Part shown: one piece after another, positions 14,553-23,583 of the stretch
Layout of the letters: each line of letters opens with the position of its first letter
How positions within the stretch are numbered: position 1 is the stretch's first letter
Assembly (NCBI RefSeq): GCF_016132545.1
Contig: NZ_CP066167.1
Span: 62,001-126,000 of the forward strand
Reading direction: 5' to 3'
Origin: Spongiibacter nanhainus
GTDB taxonomy: Bacteria; Pseudomonadota; Gammaproteobacteria; Pseudomonadales; Spongiibacteraceae
DNA length: 64,000 nt
Translations under genes and position numbers: made by a program
The notes under the pieces: generated by a model
What the model saw: only the letters and a program-made list of their open reading frames with translations
What the model was told of the DNA's origin: nothing
Database searches by the model: none

Positions 14553-16496
14553 TTAGGGGTTATCAATATACACATCGTACTCACCACTGCCTGATGCGCT
14601 CTGCACTCTCCAACGGTAGGTGCCGAAGTTGCCTTGATAGTCGATGGCTTCCTCGCTTTCGGGGAGTTCTGAGCTGGCCACCACGGTCCATGAGGCAAAC
14701 AGGAAGCCGACTAACTTCTCCAGATAGAGGTCGTAATCCGTGCCATCGGCGCCCCGCAAAAAGCCTCGGAATTGGCCGCCGTCACTGTAAAAGCCATTGC
14801 TTGAAGGCAGGTAGATTCGGCCACCGGCTGACAGCTGTCCGGAGGTTTTTTCACATTCCTCGCAGGGGGAAGGCGGCTCGGCGGAGAGGCTCAGTGTTTC
14901 AGTGGCGGACGCGGACTGGCCGGCGTCATCGGTGACCGTTAAGCGCACCTGATAGTCGCCATAGGCGGCGTAGCTGTGGCTGGTCTGTGCGCCGCTGCCG
15001 GTAGCGCCGTCACCGAATTCCCATTGGTAACTGGTAATGGCGCTGTTGTCGCTGGAGGCGCTGCCGTCAAAGCTACAGGCCATGTCGTCGCAATTGACGG
15101 TCAGCCGCGGCGTTGGGGCTCGGTCAATGCCACTGTTCTGGGGCGCCTGCAGCAGTTTGTTGGGGCTGCTGGAGATATTGCTCAATCGGTTTGAGACGGC
15201 GGCGGCCAGCAGGCGATCGGCCACCTGGGCAGGACTGGCACCGGGGTCTTCTTCAAGCACCAGGGCTGCGGCGCCGGCAGCGTGGGGTGCAGCCATGGAG
15301 GTGCCGCTCATATCCGCCGTTGCGGTGTCGCTTCTGTACCCCGCTGAACGGATATTGGCGCCGGGGGCAAACAGGTCGACACAGGCGCCCCGGTTAGAGA
15401 AGGAGGCACGACTGTCGTCGATGGTAGAGGCGCCCACGGTAATGCCGTCTGCCACTCTGGACGGCGACTCATTACAGGCATCGGCGCTGTTGTTGCCTGC
15501 CGCCAGTACCATGGTGATGCCGGCATCGATCGCGGACTGTACGGCATTATCCAGGGCGTCACTCGACCAGCCGCCGATGCTCAAGTTGGCCACCGCTGGC
15601 TTTTGGTGGTTGGCAATCATCCAATCAATACCGGCGATAACGCCGGAGGTGGAACCCGATCCGCCGCAACCCATAACGCGCACCGGATAGACCGTAGCCG
15701 ATTTAGCCACACCCCATTGCTGGCCTGCCGCAGAGCCGGCCACGTGAGTGCCGTGACCGTGGCAGTCTTCGGTATCGGTGGGGTCCAGAGAGGTAAACAA
15801 AAAGCCGGTGCTGATAAAGTTGCGCCCGGTGCCTACTCGGCCGCCGAAGTCTTGATGGGTGGAGCGTATACCGGTATCGAGGACGTAGATGTGTACGCCC
15901 TGGCCGCTTAAGTCGTAGTCGTAAAAGCTGTCCAGTGGCAAGTCGGCTTGGTCCAGCCGATCCAGCCCCCAGGGCGCGCTGGACTGGCTGGCGCGAATGG
16001 CCATCACGCGGTTGGGTTCCACAGAGGCCACCAATGGGTTGGCGGCCAGCAGGTCGACAAGCTCGGGGGCAATCTCCACCACGCCGCCGCTCAGGGCATT
16101 GTTGAAGGTTTGCAATACGGTGCCGCCCAGTTCGGTGACCACACTTAACAGCTGATCAACCAGGGGAATATCTAAAAAGCCCAGGCCCAGCAGTTCAAGC
16201 AGATCCAGCTTTTGCAGGGTGACAATGTATTGGTCGGGAATAACCTCGCCAGCTGCGGGCCAGTCGATGGTGGGGTCTAGTGGTGTTTCGGGGGTGTTGC
16301 CTGGGTCGTCGTTATTGGTTTGACCGGAGACAGAGACTTGGTCGTTGGTAGATTGTTGACCATTGTTGGCGGTGTCGGCCTCAATGTTGCTCGATCCATT
16401 ACCCGCGCTGCTGCCACCCCCGCAGGCAGTGACGACAAAGCTTATAAACAGGATACACAGTAGCGACCATCGACGTTTGACCATTGGATACCTCAA
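14553..16496 (-). CDS. Secreted subtilisin-like serine protease with PKD domain
   Basis: The protein has 647 residues. A lipobox (FVVTAC, about residue 25) and a Gly/Ser/Asn-rich linker come first. An I9-type propeptide follows (IPDQYIVTLQ to EPNRVMAI, about 85-170), with an unusual Leu-rich insert, LLELLGLGFLDIPLVDQLL. The S8 catalytic domain has Asp in YVLDTGIRSTH, His in CHGHGTHVAG and Ser in GTSMAAPHAAG. A PKD domain (YQWEFGDGATGSG) and a C-terminal beta-sandwich resembling a prepeptidase domain complete it. The triad is intact, so it should be an active surface-anchored or secreted protease for nutrient scavenging. It is monocistronic, with a clear terminator. Confidence 0.93.
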   Translation of the reverse strand: MRYPMVKRRWSLLCILFISFVVTACGGGSSAGNGSSNIEADTANNGQQSTNDQVSVSGQTNNDDPGNTPETPLDPTIDWPAAGEVIPDQYIVTLQKLDLLELLGLGFLDIPLVDQLLSVVTELGGTVLQTFNNALSGGVVEIAPELVDLLAANPLVASVEPNRVMAIRASQSSAPWGLDRLDQADLPLDSFYDYDLSGQGVHIYVLDTGIRSTHQDFGGRVGTGRNFISTGFLFTSLDPTDTEDCHGHGTHVAGSAAGQQWGVAKSATVYPVRVMGCGGSGSTSGVIAGIDWMIANHQKPAVANLSIGGWSSDALDNAVQSAIDAGITMVLAAGNNSADACNESPSRVADGITVGASTIDDSRASFSNRGACVDLFAPGANIRSAGYRSDTATADMSGTSMAAPHAAGAAALVLEEDPGASPAQVADRLLAAAVSNRLSNISSSPNKLLQAPQNSGIDRAPTPRLTVNCDDMACSFDGSASSDNSAITSYQWEFGDGATGSGAQTSHSYAAYGDYQVRLTVTDDAGQSASATETLSLSAEPPSPCEECEKTSGQLSAGGRIYLPSSNGFYSDGGQFRGFLRGADGTDYDLYLEKLVGFLFASWTVVASSELPESEEAIDYQGNFGTYRWRVQSASGSGEYDVYIDNP

Positions 16497-16787
16497 TATT
16501 GTTATTTGATATGCCTGTGCAGGCTAGTACGCATTTTTGGCTTATTGAGCCATTTAAGCCGATACCGACCTTGTCCACATCCGTGCATATCCCTATATTG
16601 AGGGCCATCGAGGCCCGAGCTCAGCGTGAGCATATTGGCACGCTCAAGCCTGCTGCGACGAAGATATCGAGCCACAACACTACATTGATGGATGATGAGA
16701 AGTAGTGACCGGTGTCACAAAGCGGCGACTAACAGAAGTCTAAAGCTGGGCATGTAGGGCCATTCACAAAAAAACAAGGCAACAACA

Positions 16788-17234
16788 ATGCGGATCAACA
16801 AGAAAAGCCAGTGGAATGAAAGCCAGATTATCAATTTTCTCGGCAACACGATTTCGCCACTTCGCTTGTCCTTTCTGAATAAAAAGAAGGAGCCGCAAAT
16901 CTGCTCGCTGTGGTATCTGTATGACGAGGGCGTGATCTGGGCGGCCTCCCACAAAAACTCCTTCCTCATTCAACAGCTCAAGCATAATGAAAGAGTCGCC
17001 TTTGAAATCTCCTCCAATGACTACCCCTACTGGGGTGTGAGGGGCAAAGCCGATGTGGAGCTAGTGCAATCCAACGCCGAGCATATTCTGGAAAAACTGA
17101 TTGCCCGCTACCTGGGCAACAGCAACGCAGAGCTGGCAACCTGGCTGATGAGTCGAGCTGATGATGAATACGCCATCAAGCTGACGCCGACTTATGTGAA
17201 TGCCTGGGATTTCTCCAATCGTATGGAAAAGTAG
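16788..17234 (+). CDS. Pyridoxamine 5'-phosphate oxidase-family FMN-binding protein
   Basis: The 148-residue split-barrel protein is typical in size of the small PNPOx-like family. ISPLRLSFLNKKKEPQICSL and IWAASHKNSFLIQQLKHNER match the flavin-contacting strand and turn of these proteins, and the YPYWGVRGKADVEL strand is also characteristic. Members often bind FMN or F420-like cofactors and reduce diverse substrates; the substrate is not evident here. It has no clear partner, and the MOSC gene is 150 bases downstream. The ATG follows a weak ribosome binding site. Confidence 0.8.
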   Translation: MRINKKSQWNESQIINFLGNTISPLRLSFLNKKKEPQICSLWYLYDEGVIWAASHKNSFLIQQLKHNERVAFEISSNDYPYWGVRGKADVELVQSNAEHILEKLIARYLGNSNAELATWLMSRADDEYAIKLTPTYVNAWDFSNRMEK

Positions 17235-17384
17235 GCCGCTCCGCTGATAAAGCCGTGCCAGCTTTTTTGCGTAGGTTAAATTTTCTAGAAGCCGTAGAGT
17301 GTAAGCCCGACACGCGCTATGGTATTGGCATTAGCTGTCTTCTTGCATCACCCATCACTTCATCTCCACCACGAGGAATCTGAT

Positions 17385-18026
17385 ATGGAAATCCTCTCCA
17401 TCAACACCGCTTCAGCCGAGACGATGCAAGTAGGCGGCAAGTCGGTCACCACAGGAATATTCAAACGCCCAAGGCAGGGCGCCGTTACGGTCGGCGACTT
17501 GGGATTGGAGGGTGACACCATCGTCCACAAGAACGTTCACGGCGGTGAGGATCAGGCGATCTACCTGTACAGCGCGGCGGACTACGCCTGGTGGAGCCAG
17601 CAATTGGGCAAAGATATACCGCCGGGGATGTTTGGCGAGAACTTAACGATTACTGATTTTCACAGCGGCGATCTAACGGTAGGCGACCGCTTATTGATAA
17701 ACGACCAAGTTTTGCTGGAGATCACCGCGCCCCGGGTGCCCTGCGTACAATTTGCCACCAAGATGGGCGATAGTGCTTTCGGTAAAAAGTTTGTTGCTGC
17801 CCGGCGCCCCGGTGCCTATGCAAGGGTGCTGGTGCCAGGGGACGTCGCCGTGGGTGACAAGCTGGAATGGCAGCCGACCAACGAGGATTACGCGACCCTC
17901 AACGAAATATTTGTGCAGTGGCACAACAAGGCCTGGTCGGAAGATGCAGCGCGGAAGGCCTTGAATTCGCCGATTTCGAAGATTGCTCGTCGTATTATTC
18001 AGGAGCGCAGCGGCGTAAGCGTGTAA
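17385..18026 (+). CDS. MOSC-domain protein, YiiM-like
   Basis: The 213-residue protein starts at the ATG at 17385, which has an ACGAGGAAT ribosome binding site; longer frames upstream lack one. The MOSC core shows VHGGEDQAIYLY near residue 55, GMFGENLTI near 85, GDRLLI and the cysteine in RVPCVQFATKMG near 120. This Cys is the proposed molybdenum-cofactor ligand. A C-terminal three-helix extension matches YiiM, which reduces N-hydroxylated compounds such as 6-hydroxylaminopurine. moaA for Moco synthesis is found elsewhere in this window. Confidence 0.88.
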   Translation: MEILSINTASAETMQVGGKSVTTGIFKRPRQGAVTVGDLGLEGDTIVHKNVHGGEDQAIYLYSAADYAWWSQQLGKDIPPGMFGENLTITDFHSGDLTVGDRLLINDQVLLEITAPRVPCVQFATKMGDSAFGKKFVAARRPGAYARVLVPGDVAVGDKLEWQPTNEDYATLNEIFVQWHNKAWSEDAARKALNSPISKIARRIIQERSGVSV

Positions 18027-18047
18027 GCCTGTATAGGGGAAGACAAG

Positions 18048-18764
18048 ATGGAAGATGCAAAGCAAAAAATTGCGCTCTTTATCGATGCAGACAATGCGCC
18101 GGCCAACAAGTTTGAAGACGTGCTCAGTGAGGTTGCCAAGTACGGTGTAGTCACCATCCGCAAGGCTTACGGCAACTGGAAGAAAACCTCCATCAAGCCC
18201 TGGGAAGACCTGCTCCACGAGTATGCCATCCAACCCATTCAGCAGTACGACCTGGCCAAGGGCAAGAACGCTTCTGATATTGCCCTGGTGATCGATGCTA
18301 TGGATGTGATGTATACCAAAGACATCGACGTAATGTGCTTTGTGTCTTCGGACTGCGACTTTACGCCTATGGTGACCCGGGCCCTGGCCGAGGGCAAAGT
18401 GGTGTTGGGCTTTGGTGAGCGCAAGACCCCGGCGCCTTTTGTGAATGCCTGCTCCAAGTTTTTGTTTTTGGATCGAGAGACCAAGGCTAGCGATGCGTCG
18501 CCGGAAAAAACCACTAATATCAAATCCGACGCCAAGCTGATTAGCTTATTGCGTCAGGCCATTGAGGCCACCGAGGAGGATGATGGCTGGGCGGCACTGG
18601 GGCCGGTGGGTTCCCACATCTCCAACAAAACCTCTTTTGATACCCGTAACTACGGCTACCGAAACCTTAGCAGCCTGATCAAAGCCATCGATTTGTTTGA
18701 GCTTAAACGCGGGCCCGGCAATTCGTATATGGTCAGGGATGTGCGCAAGAAAAAGTCTGCCTAA
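18048..18764 (+). CDS. NYN-domain (PIN-like) ribonuclease with OST-HTH domain
   Basis: The protein has 238 residues. An N-terminal NYN/LabA-type domain shows IALFIDADNAPANKFEDVL with the catalytic Asp pair, KGKNASDIALVIDAMDVMY with conserved Asp, and CFVSSDCDFTPMVTRA with the last acidic cluster. After a linker, residues 160-232 form an OST-HTH/LOTUS RNA-binding domain (LISLLRQAIEA, GYRNLSSLIKAIDLFEL). The acidic pocket is complete, so metal-dependent RNase activity on structured RNA is likely. It starts 21 bases after the MOSC gene and may be cotranscribed with it. Confidence 0.9.
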   Translation: MEDAKQKIALFIDADNAPANKFEDVLSEVAKYGVVTIRKAYGNWKKTSIKPWEDLLHEYAIQPIQQYDLAKGKNASDIALVIDAMDVMYTKDIDVMCFVSSDCDFTPMVTRALAEGKVVLGFGERKTPAPFVNACSKFLFLDRETKASDASPEKTTNIKSDAKLISLLRQAIEATEEDDGWAALGPVGSHISNKTSFDTRNYGYRNLSSLIKAIDLFELKRGPGNSYMVRDVRKKKSA

Positions 18765-18857
18765 ATCCCTTGCAGTCAGCACAGCGAAAAATCCTACCTT
18801 GCCGGAGCGATCTGGCCCTATGATAGCCCCAAGTACTCTGACTCAAGTGGAAGAACC

Positions 18858-19913
18858 GTGAGTTACACTTTAAGAGAGTTGGGCCTTGTCCCCTTCTTTA
18901 TCCAACAACTGAGCGATGCCGATCTGTTACAGACTCGACTCGGTCGGGTTATGGCTGTTCAGCGCTCCAAGCTGACCGTGGCCTGTGACGCCGCTGAGCA
19001 TCTGGTGGAGCTATCGGCTGCGTTGCGAGAGTCACCGGCGGCTGAGCGCCCCACCGTGGGCGACTGGGTGGTGCTGGATGCCTCGCTGTCGCTGATTGAG
19101 CAGGTGTTGGAGCGCAAGAGTTTCTTTAAACGTGTGGCGGCGGGCACGGCGGGGGAGATTCAGGCCATCGCCGCCAATATCGATATCCTGTTTATCGTGT
19201 CGTCGTGTAACGAGGAGTTTAAAGAGTCGCGGTTAGAGCGCTATCTGGCGTTGTGCGCCGAGGCCGGTGCCATGCCGGTGATTATCCTCACCAAGGCCGA
19301 TCTGGCGGAAGACGCCGATGCCTTCGTGGCTCGGGCCCGTCGCACCCAGGCGGGTGTTCCGGTGGAGGTCGTCAACGCCCTCGATCCGGCCGCGTTGGAT
19401 GGCCTTCGCTCCTGGATCGACGATCACACCACCGTGGCCTTGGTAGGTTCCTCGGGGGTAGGTAAATCCACTTTGCTCAATTCCCTGTCCGGCGGTGCGG
19501 TGGCCGCGACCGGCGCAATTCGTGAGCAGGATACCAAGGGCCGCCACACTACCACCCATAGAGAACTGCATGTGCTGCCCACCGGCGGCCTGCTGATCGA
19601 CGTGCCGGGAATGCGGGAACTGAAAGTGGCAGAGCTGGAACAGTCACTGGCCACCGTTTTTGAGGATATCGAAGAGCTGGCTGAGCACTGTCGCTTTGCC
19701 GATTGCCAGCACGAGTCGGAACCCGGCTGCGCGGTGTGGCAGGCCATAGATGATGACCGGCTCGATGAACGTCGGCTGGAGAACTACCGCAAGCTAGTGC
19801 GTGAAAACGCGATGAATAGCGCCACCCTGGCGGAGCGCCGTGCCCAGGAGCGGGGCTTTGCCAAGATGGTGAAGGGCGCCAAGCGCTTCAAGCAGGATCA
19901 TTTTGAGGGCTAA
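18858..19913 (+). CDS. rsgA: Ribosome small-subunit-dependent GTPase RsgA
   Basis: The 351-residue circularly permuted GTPase (YjeQ/RsgA) acts in late 30S maturation. It has an N-terminal OB-fold (VGDWVVLDA), then G4 TKADLAED, G1 VALVGSSGVGKSTLLNSL, G2 DTKGRHTTTHRE and G3 DVPGMREL in permuted order. A zinc knuckle follows (CRFADCQHESEPGC). The GTG start has a GGAAGAACC leader. The C-terminal Lys-rich helix should contact rRNA. The length and NEEFKESRLERYL segment resemble the second RsgA-like paralogue seen in many Gammaproteobacteria rather than the one next to orn/psd. Confidence 0.95.
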   Translation: MSYTLRELGLVPFFIQQLSDADLLQTRLGRVMAVQRSKLTVACDAAEHLVELSAALRESPAAERPTVGDWVVLDASLSLIEQVLERKSFFKRVAAGTAGEIQAIAANIDILFIVSSCNEEFKESRLERYLALCAEAGAMPVIILTKADLAEDADAFVARARRTQAGVPVEVVNALDPAALDGLRSWIDDHTTVALVGSSGVGKSTLLNSLSGGAVAATGAIREQDTKGRHTTTHRELHVLPTGGLLIDVPGMRELKVAELEQSLATVFEDIEELAEHCRFADCQHESEPGCAVWQAIDDDRLDERRLENYRKLVRENAMNSATLAERRAQERGFAKMVKGAKRFKQDHFEG

Positions 19914-20002
19914 CCTGGCCTTCACTGGGGGAGGTGTCTCCCCGGCTCTGTTCTGCGACACTAGCCGAGTGTTCAATAGCCGATCTTGCTTGTGAGAATG
20001 CT

Positions 20003-20446
20003 ATGGTCTCCGAAGCTGAAAAGGGAATCCGGGAAGTTGCTATCTTTAAGCGTTTTGCCGAAGTGGCGCAGTTGCCCTACGAGTCGGTGGACAAGCAGTC
20101 CCCGGATGAAGGCAAGCCCGATCTGCGCTGTGTGATCAATGGTGAGGTGGTTTACTTCGAGCTGACCGAGGCCTGTTCTGAGGATGTTGCCAAGGCCATC
20201 GCCAACCCAGGCAACATCGATGACCCCGCGGTGATCCGCATGAAAGACTACACCTCAGAGACTTACAAAAAGAAAATCCAAAAAACCTATGCCGTGAGCG
20301 AGCCCATTGAACTACTAATCTATAACGTGGGCCGCACCCTCCTTCCCGACGATGTGTTGGTGGACAACATCCGCGACATCTCCCGCTACGACAAAGGCCC
20401 TTTCCGCAAGGTGTGGTATTTTGGAGAGCATATCAGCGAGTTGTAA
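20003..20446 (+). CDS. Hypothetical protein, possible PD-(D/E)xK-like fold
   Basis: The 147-residue soluble protein starts at the ATG at 20003. The segment DEGKPDLRCV followed 12 residues later by VYFELTEA has the spacing of the PD...(D/E)xK nuclease core, although the usual lysine is replaced by threonine, so catalysis is doubtful. The rest is a mix of short helices and strands, with YNVGRTLLPDDVL near the C-terminus. No neighbour suggests a role. I do not recognise a named family. Confidence 0.6.
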   Translation: MVSEAEKGIREVAIFKRFAEVAQLPYESVDKQSPDEGKPDLRCVINGEVVYFELTEACSEDVAKAIANPGNIDDPAVIRMKDYTSETYKKKIQKTYAVSEPIELLIYNVGRTLLPDDVLVDNIRDISRYDKGPFRKVWYFGEHISEL

Positions 20447-20520
20447 TCGAACGGAAAGAACCAGGCGTTTTGAGAATTTTACTTCTGTAGTCTGAGGCTG
20501 GTTCGACAAGGAGGCCGCCA

Positions 20521-20799
20521 GTGAGAGTTAGACATTACGCCGCTAAAACTATTCAGATTGGCTTTGCTCTCGAATGGGAATCTATCCTGACCGAACTGTT
20601 CATTACGTTTCTGCTGGGCGCCTTTGCCTTTATGGGTTATGTCGCCAAAATACCTTTACTGTTCTTTCCCTGCGCCTTGGGTGCTTTCGTCTGTTTAGTG
20701 TTAACGGTGCACAGAGCCGTCATGGCGGTAAAAGACCAGTTGGATGCGGCGAGAAAGCTTAAGGCAGAACAAGAAAACTCCCAGGATGGCGGAATATAA
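20521..20799 (+). CDS. Small membrane protein of unknown function
   Basis: The 92-residue protein starts with GTG and is preceded by a near-perfect AAGGAGG ribosome binding site at 20509-20515, which decides the start. Two hydrophobic segments (LTELFITFLLGAFAFMGYVA and IPLLFFPCALGAFVCLVL, about residues 23-65) predict a hairpin in the inner membrane. A charged C-terminal coil (VKDQLDAARKLKAEQEN) faces one side. It is unrelated to its neighbours. Confidence 0.7.
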   Translation: MRVRHYAAKTIQIGFALEWESILTELFITFLLGAFAFMGYVAKIPLLFFPCALGAFVCLVLTVHRAVMAVKDQLDAARKLKAEQENSQDGGI

Positions 20800-20858
20800 T
20801 CACACTACGTAAACGTTCTTGTCCGTAGCGACAGCACTCTCCGAACCGCCAATGAGGT

Positions 20859-22009
20859 ATGCCCACTGTGAAACCCATCAAGCTGGCGTTGTGGTTATTG
20901 TTGGCTGCGCTGACCGGGGTGTGGCTACTCGCGGATACCTTCCTACCAAGCCCTCTTAGCTATTTTTCCTTCCGGGAAGTCTTCGTTCAGTACACCGGTG
21001 TAATGGCCATAGCGGTGATGAGTGTGGCGATGCTGCTGGCGGTGCGGCCAGTATGGATGGAAAGGCCATTACATGGTCTGGACAAGATGTACCGCCTGCA
21101 CAAGTGGCTGGGTATTTCCGCATTGGTGTTTGCGGTGCTGCACTGGTGGTGGGCATTGGGCACCAAGTGGATGGTGGGCTGGGGCTGGCTGGATCGGCCT
21201 CAGCGTCGGACTCGGGGCGCCGAGGTGTTGTCCGACCTGGAGCACTGGTTGCGGAGTCAGCGCGGGTTGGCGGAATTGCTGGGGGAATGGACCTTCTACG
21301 CCGCCGCCGTGCTGCTTATCCTAGCCTTGATTAAGTGGTTCCCCTATCGCTGGTTTAAGCAAACCCATAAGTGGTTGGCGGTGGCCTATCTGCTGTTGGT
21401 TTATCACAGCGTGGTGCTGCTTGAGTTCGACTACTGGAGCCAAGCCATTGCGTGGGTCGTGACAATTTTAATGGCGGCTGGATCGGTGTCGGCACTGTTG
21501 GTGTTGTTGGGTCGGGTAGGACGCCGGCGCCAGGTTAAGGGTGTGATTCGCTCGCTGTGCCGCTACCCCGGTGTGCATGTGATCGAGGGTTGTATCGAGC
21601 TGGAGAAAGGGTGGCCCGGCCACCGCCCCGGTCAGTTCGCCTTCCCCGCCAGATATGGGTGGGCGCCGGTATTGGCATTACCCCCTTTATCGCCAAGATG
21701 AAGCACCTGGCCCAACATCGCGGACAGCAGCAGATCGACCTCTTCCACACCACTACCGACTTTGATCAGGGCGCCATTGATAAGTTGTGTGCCGATGCTG
21801 CCGCCGCCAATATCAACCTACACCTTACTGTCACTACCCGGGATGGCCACCTGACGCCAGCGCAGATTCGGGAAGCGGTGCCCCAGTGGCGGGAAGGCAG
21901 CGTGTGGTTCTGTGGGCCGGCGGGCTTTGGTGAAGAGCTGAAGCGAGATTTTGTGAAGCAAGGTTTGCCCGCCGCGCGTTTTCATCAGGAATTGTTTGCG
22001 ATGCGTTAG
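20859..22009 (+). pseudogene. Ferric-reductase-like flavocytochrome, internally deleted and frameshifted
   Basis: The first frame (20859-21701) encodes a ferric-reductase-like membrane domain of about six TM helices, with heme-ligand histidines in YRLHKWLGI, AVLHWWWA, KQTHKWL and LLVYHSVV. It then enters the FAD-binding domain at GHRPGQFAF. At about 21643 the frame is lost. The other frame resumes with RQIWVGAGIGITPFIAKM and the NAD-binding domain (HTTTDFDQGA, VWFCGPAGFGEELK) to a natural stop at 22009. In intact relatives roughly 60-75 residues, including the flavin-binding RxYS/T region, separate these two blocks, so the lesion combines a deletion with a frameshift. It would have moved electrons from NAD(P)H through FAD to heme across the inner membrane. 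Confidence 0.85.
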
Positions 22010-22045
22010 CCACAGAGGCATAACGCAATAACAGGAATCACCAAC

Positions 22046-22714
22046 GTGACTAAACCGACCCTTCCGCCGTTAATTGCCCGTTTTATTGAAAAAAGTGGTG
22101 CGGACTCAACAATCAGCACAATAAGGCTTCAGCAGCAGGGCCAAATACGTATGGGCCCGGACAAACCCTGGCTGCCCTTTAGCGCCGAGCAACATATTAG
22201 TGCCAAAGCCGTGGAGTTTGAGTGGCGGGCCCGCGTTAAACAGGCACCGCTCTTTTGGATAAAGGTGGTGGATGCCTATCAAGGCGGTCACGGTAAGTTA
22301 GCCGCCTCTATATGGGGTGTTATCCCTGTTGCCAAGGCCCGGGGACCCGAGCTTGATCGCGGTGAGATCCAGCGCTATTTGGCCGAACTACCTTGGTGCC
22401 CTTCGGCATTGATGAGTAATCCCAGTTTACAGTTTGTCGAGCGCAACGACGACACCGTCCGGGTTTGGGTCGGGGATAAAGACACCTACGTGGATTTGAT
22501 CTTTGACGAGCACGGCGATCTGGTCAGCACCTACAGCGACACCCGGGTGAGGGACGGCGTAGGCTGCCAACCCTGGCGAGGCCGGTTTACGGACTACCAA
22601 GAGATCGGCGGCTTGCGGGTGCCCCGCCGAGCCAACGTGATGTGGCAAACCCCGGACGGGCCCTTTGAATACTGGCGGGGAGAAATAAGCAAACTCACCG
22701 TCGTCAATGCCTAA
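22046..22714 (+). CDS. DUF6544-family protein
   Basis: The 222-residue protein without a membrane segment begins at GTG 22046 after a CAGGAATCACC leader. QQQGQIRMGPDKPWLPFSAEQ, EFEWRARV, ELDRGEIQRYLAELPWCPSA and RVPRRANVMW recur in the DUF6544 (formerly DUF6920) family, whose function is unknown. The antiparallel beta pattern suggests a lipid-binding or lipocalin-like barrel. It directly follows the broken ferric-reductase gene, with which it may once have been transcribed. Confidence 0.75.
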   Translation: MTKPTLPPLIARFIEKSGADSTISTIRLQQQGQIRMGPDKPWLPFSAEQHISAKAVEFEWRARVKQAPLFWIKVVDAYQGGHGKLAASIWGVIPVAKARGPELDRGEIQRYLAELPWCPSALMSNPSLQFVERNDDTVRVWVGDKDTYVDLIFDEHGDLVSTYSDTRVRDGVGCQPWRGRFTDYQEIGGLRVPRRANVMWQTPDGPFEYWRGEISKLTVVNA

Positions 22715-22965
22715 CACAAACATATCCCCACAACCGTGAGGTCAAAGACTAGCCTCCAGGGTCAATGAAAGCATGTGAACAGGGGACGCATTCCCACTAA
22801 TACATAAGCCGCTCCCTTAACTTATTGAAATTTATAGGCAGAGGGATATGATCAGGGGAAAGGGAAGTTTGGCAGAAATAAAGGGAATTGGTCTTCGTTT
22901 GTTCCGCTCTGGTAATAGAAAATCCGCTATCTCATTGAATCCCCTCTTATTTTTAAGCCGGCATT
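22715..22965. other. Intergenic edge of cassette cluster 3
   Basis: This AT-richer stretch lies between a chromosomal gene and the first attC-like site. GAGGTCAAAGAC at 22738-22749 repeats, on the opposite strand, 12 bases of the hairpin at 2265-2279 beside cassette array 1. Otherwise only the weak ORF described next is present. Confidence 0.4.
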
Positions 22966-23024
22966 TAACGTTAGCCTGTGATAAAGGGGCCAAAGAGATA
23001 TATGGCCCTGGTCGTTATAATTAG
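22848..23024 (+). CDS. Possible small cassette ORF (58 residues)
   Basis: An ATG frame preceded by GCAGAGGGAT, a fair ribosome binding site, runs basic and Leu/Ile-rich (start MIRGKGSLAEIKGIGLRLF) and stops at TAG 23022-23024. The stop is inside an attC-like structure, just where cassette ORFs usually end. No family was recognised. It may be a real short cassette gene or a chance frame. Confidence 0.3.
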   Translation: MIRGKGSLAEIKGIGLRLFRSGNRKSAISLNPLLFLSRHLTLACDKGAKEIYGPGRYN

Positions 23025-23033
23025 CTGTTAGGT
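22966..23033 (+). other. Putative degenerate attC site
   Basis: TTTAACGTTAGC at the 5' end can pair with AGCTGTTAGGT (23023-23033) as outer arms. TGATAA faces TTATAA, and GGGCCA (22987-22992) with TGGCCC (23003-23008) gives a perfect inner stem and 10-base loop. GTTAGGT matches GTTRRRY exactly. The HEPN-like ORF begins 5 bases beyond. Confidence 0.5.
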
Positions 23034-23037
23034 TTCT

Positions 23038-23583
23038 ATGAGAGAGTTCAGTTTTCCCAAAGCAATCACGCTCCGCCTAAATTTGGATCGCGATGATAAA
23101 GCCAGGGGGTTTCCTTCTGCGGCGGCCGAAGATATTCCCATTATCGAGAAGAACCGATCTGAAATACTTGGCGCAATGATTACGATCGAAGATCGTATTA
23201 TTGAGGCCATGAGTAAGTATTTGTTCAAAGAGTGTCAAGAAAGGCGGAATTTCTTTATAAATGAGATTATTGGAACCTCGGACTTTAGTTTTGCTTTTAA
23301 AAGAAAAGCCTTCACGAGAATGCTTGAAAAATTTGACCTTCTCGACTCTGGCAGTATTAAAGAGCTGAAGTCGAATCTGAATAAGCTAATGCAATGGAGA
23401 AATGCATTCGCTCACGGTCAGGTGATTCACGACCACCATGATGGGTATATTCTGAAATACTATAGTGGTGGCCATCAAGAACTGGTTTTAAATGATGATT
23501 TCTTTGAAGAGGCCGAAGAAACCTTTAGAAGCTGTCTCTATGTTTGCAATGGAATCATCCAATCCCGTGAAGCCGAAACCTAA
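23038..23583 (+). CDS. HEPN-like protein encoded on a cassette
   Basis: The 181-residue, mostly helical protein has the core WRNAFAHG near residue 120, which gives an R-x4-H motif (Arg121, His126). This is the signature of HEPN ribonuclease domains found in toxins, CRISPR accessory proteins and abortive-infection systems. Helices before it (ILGAMITIEDRIIEAMSKYLF, FAFKRKAFTRMLEKFDLL) fit the HEPN four-helix bundle. No MNT nucleotidyltransferase or other antitoxin is beside it, so it is either self-sufficient or not a toxin. The ORF starts 5 bases after an attC box and stops inside the next one. Assignment is by motif and fold impression only. Confidence 0.6.
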   Translation: MREFSFPKAITLRLNLDRDDKARGFPSAAAEDIPIIEKNRSEILGAMITIEDRIIEAMSKYLFKECQERRNFFINEIIGTSDFSFAFKRKAFTRMLEKFDLLDSGSIKELKSNLNKLMQWRNAFAHGQVIHDHHDGYILKYYSGGHQELVLNDDFFEEAEETFRSCLYVCNGIIQSREAET

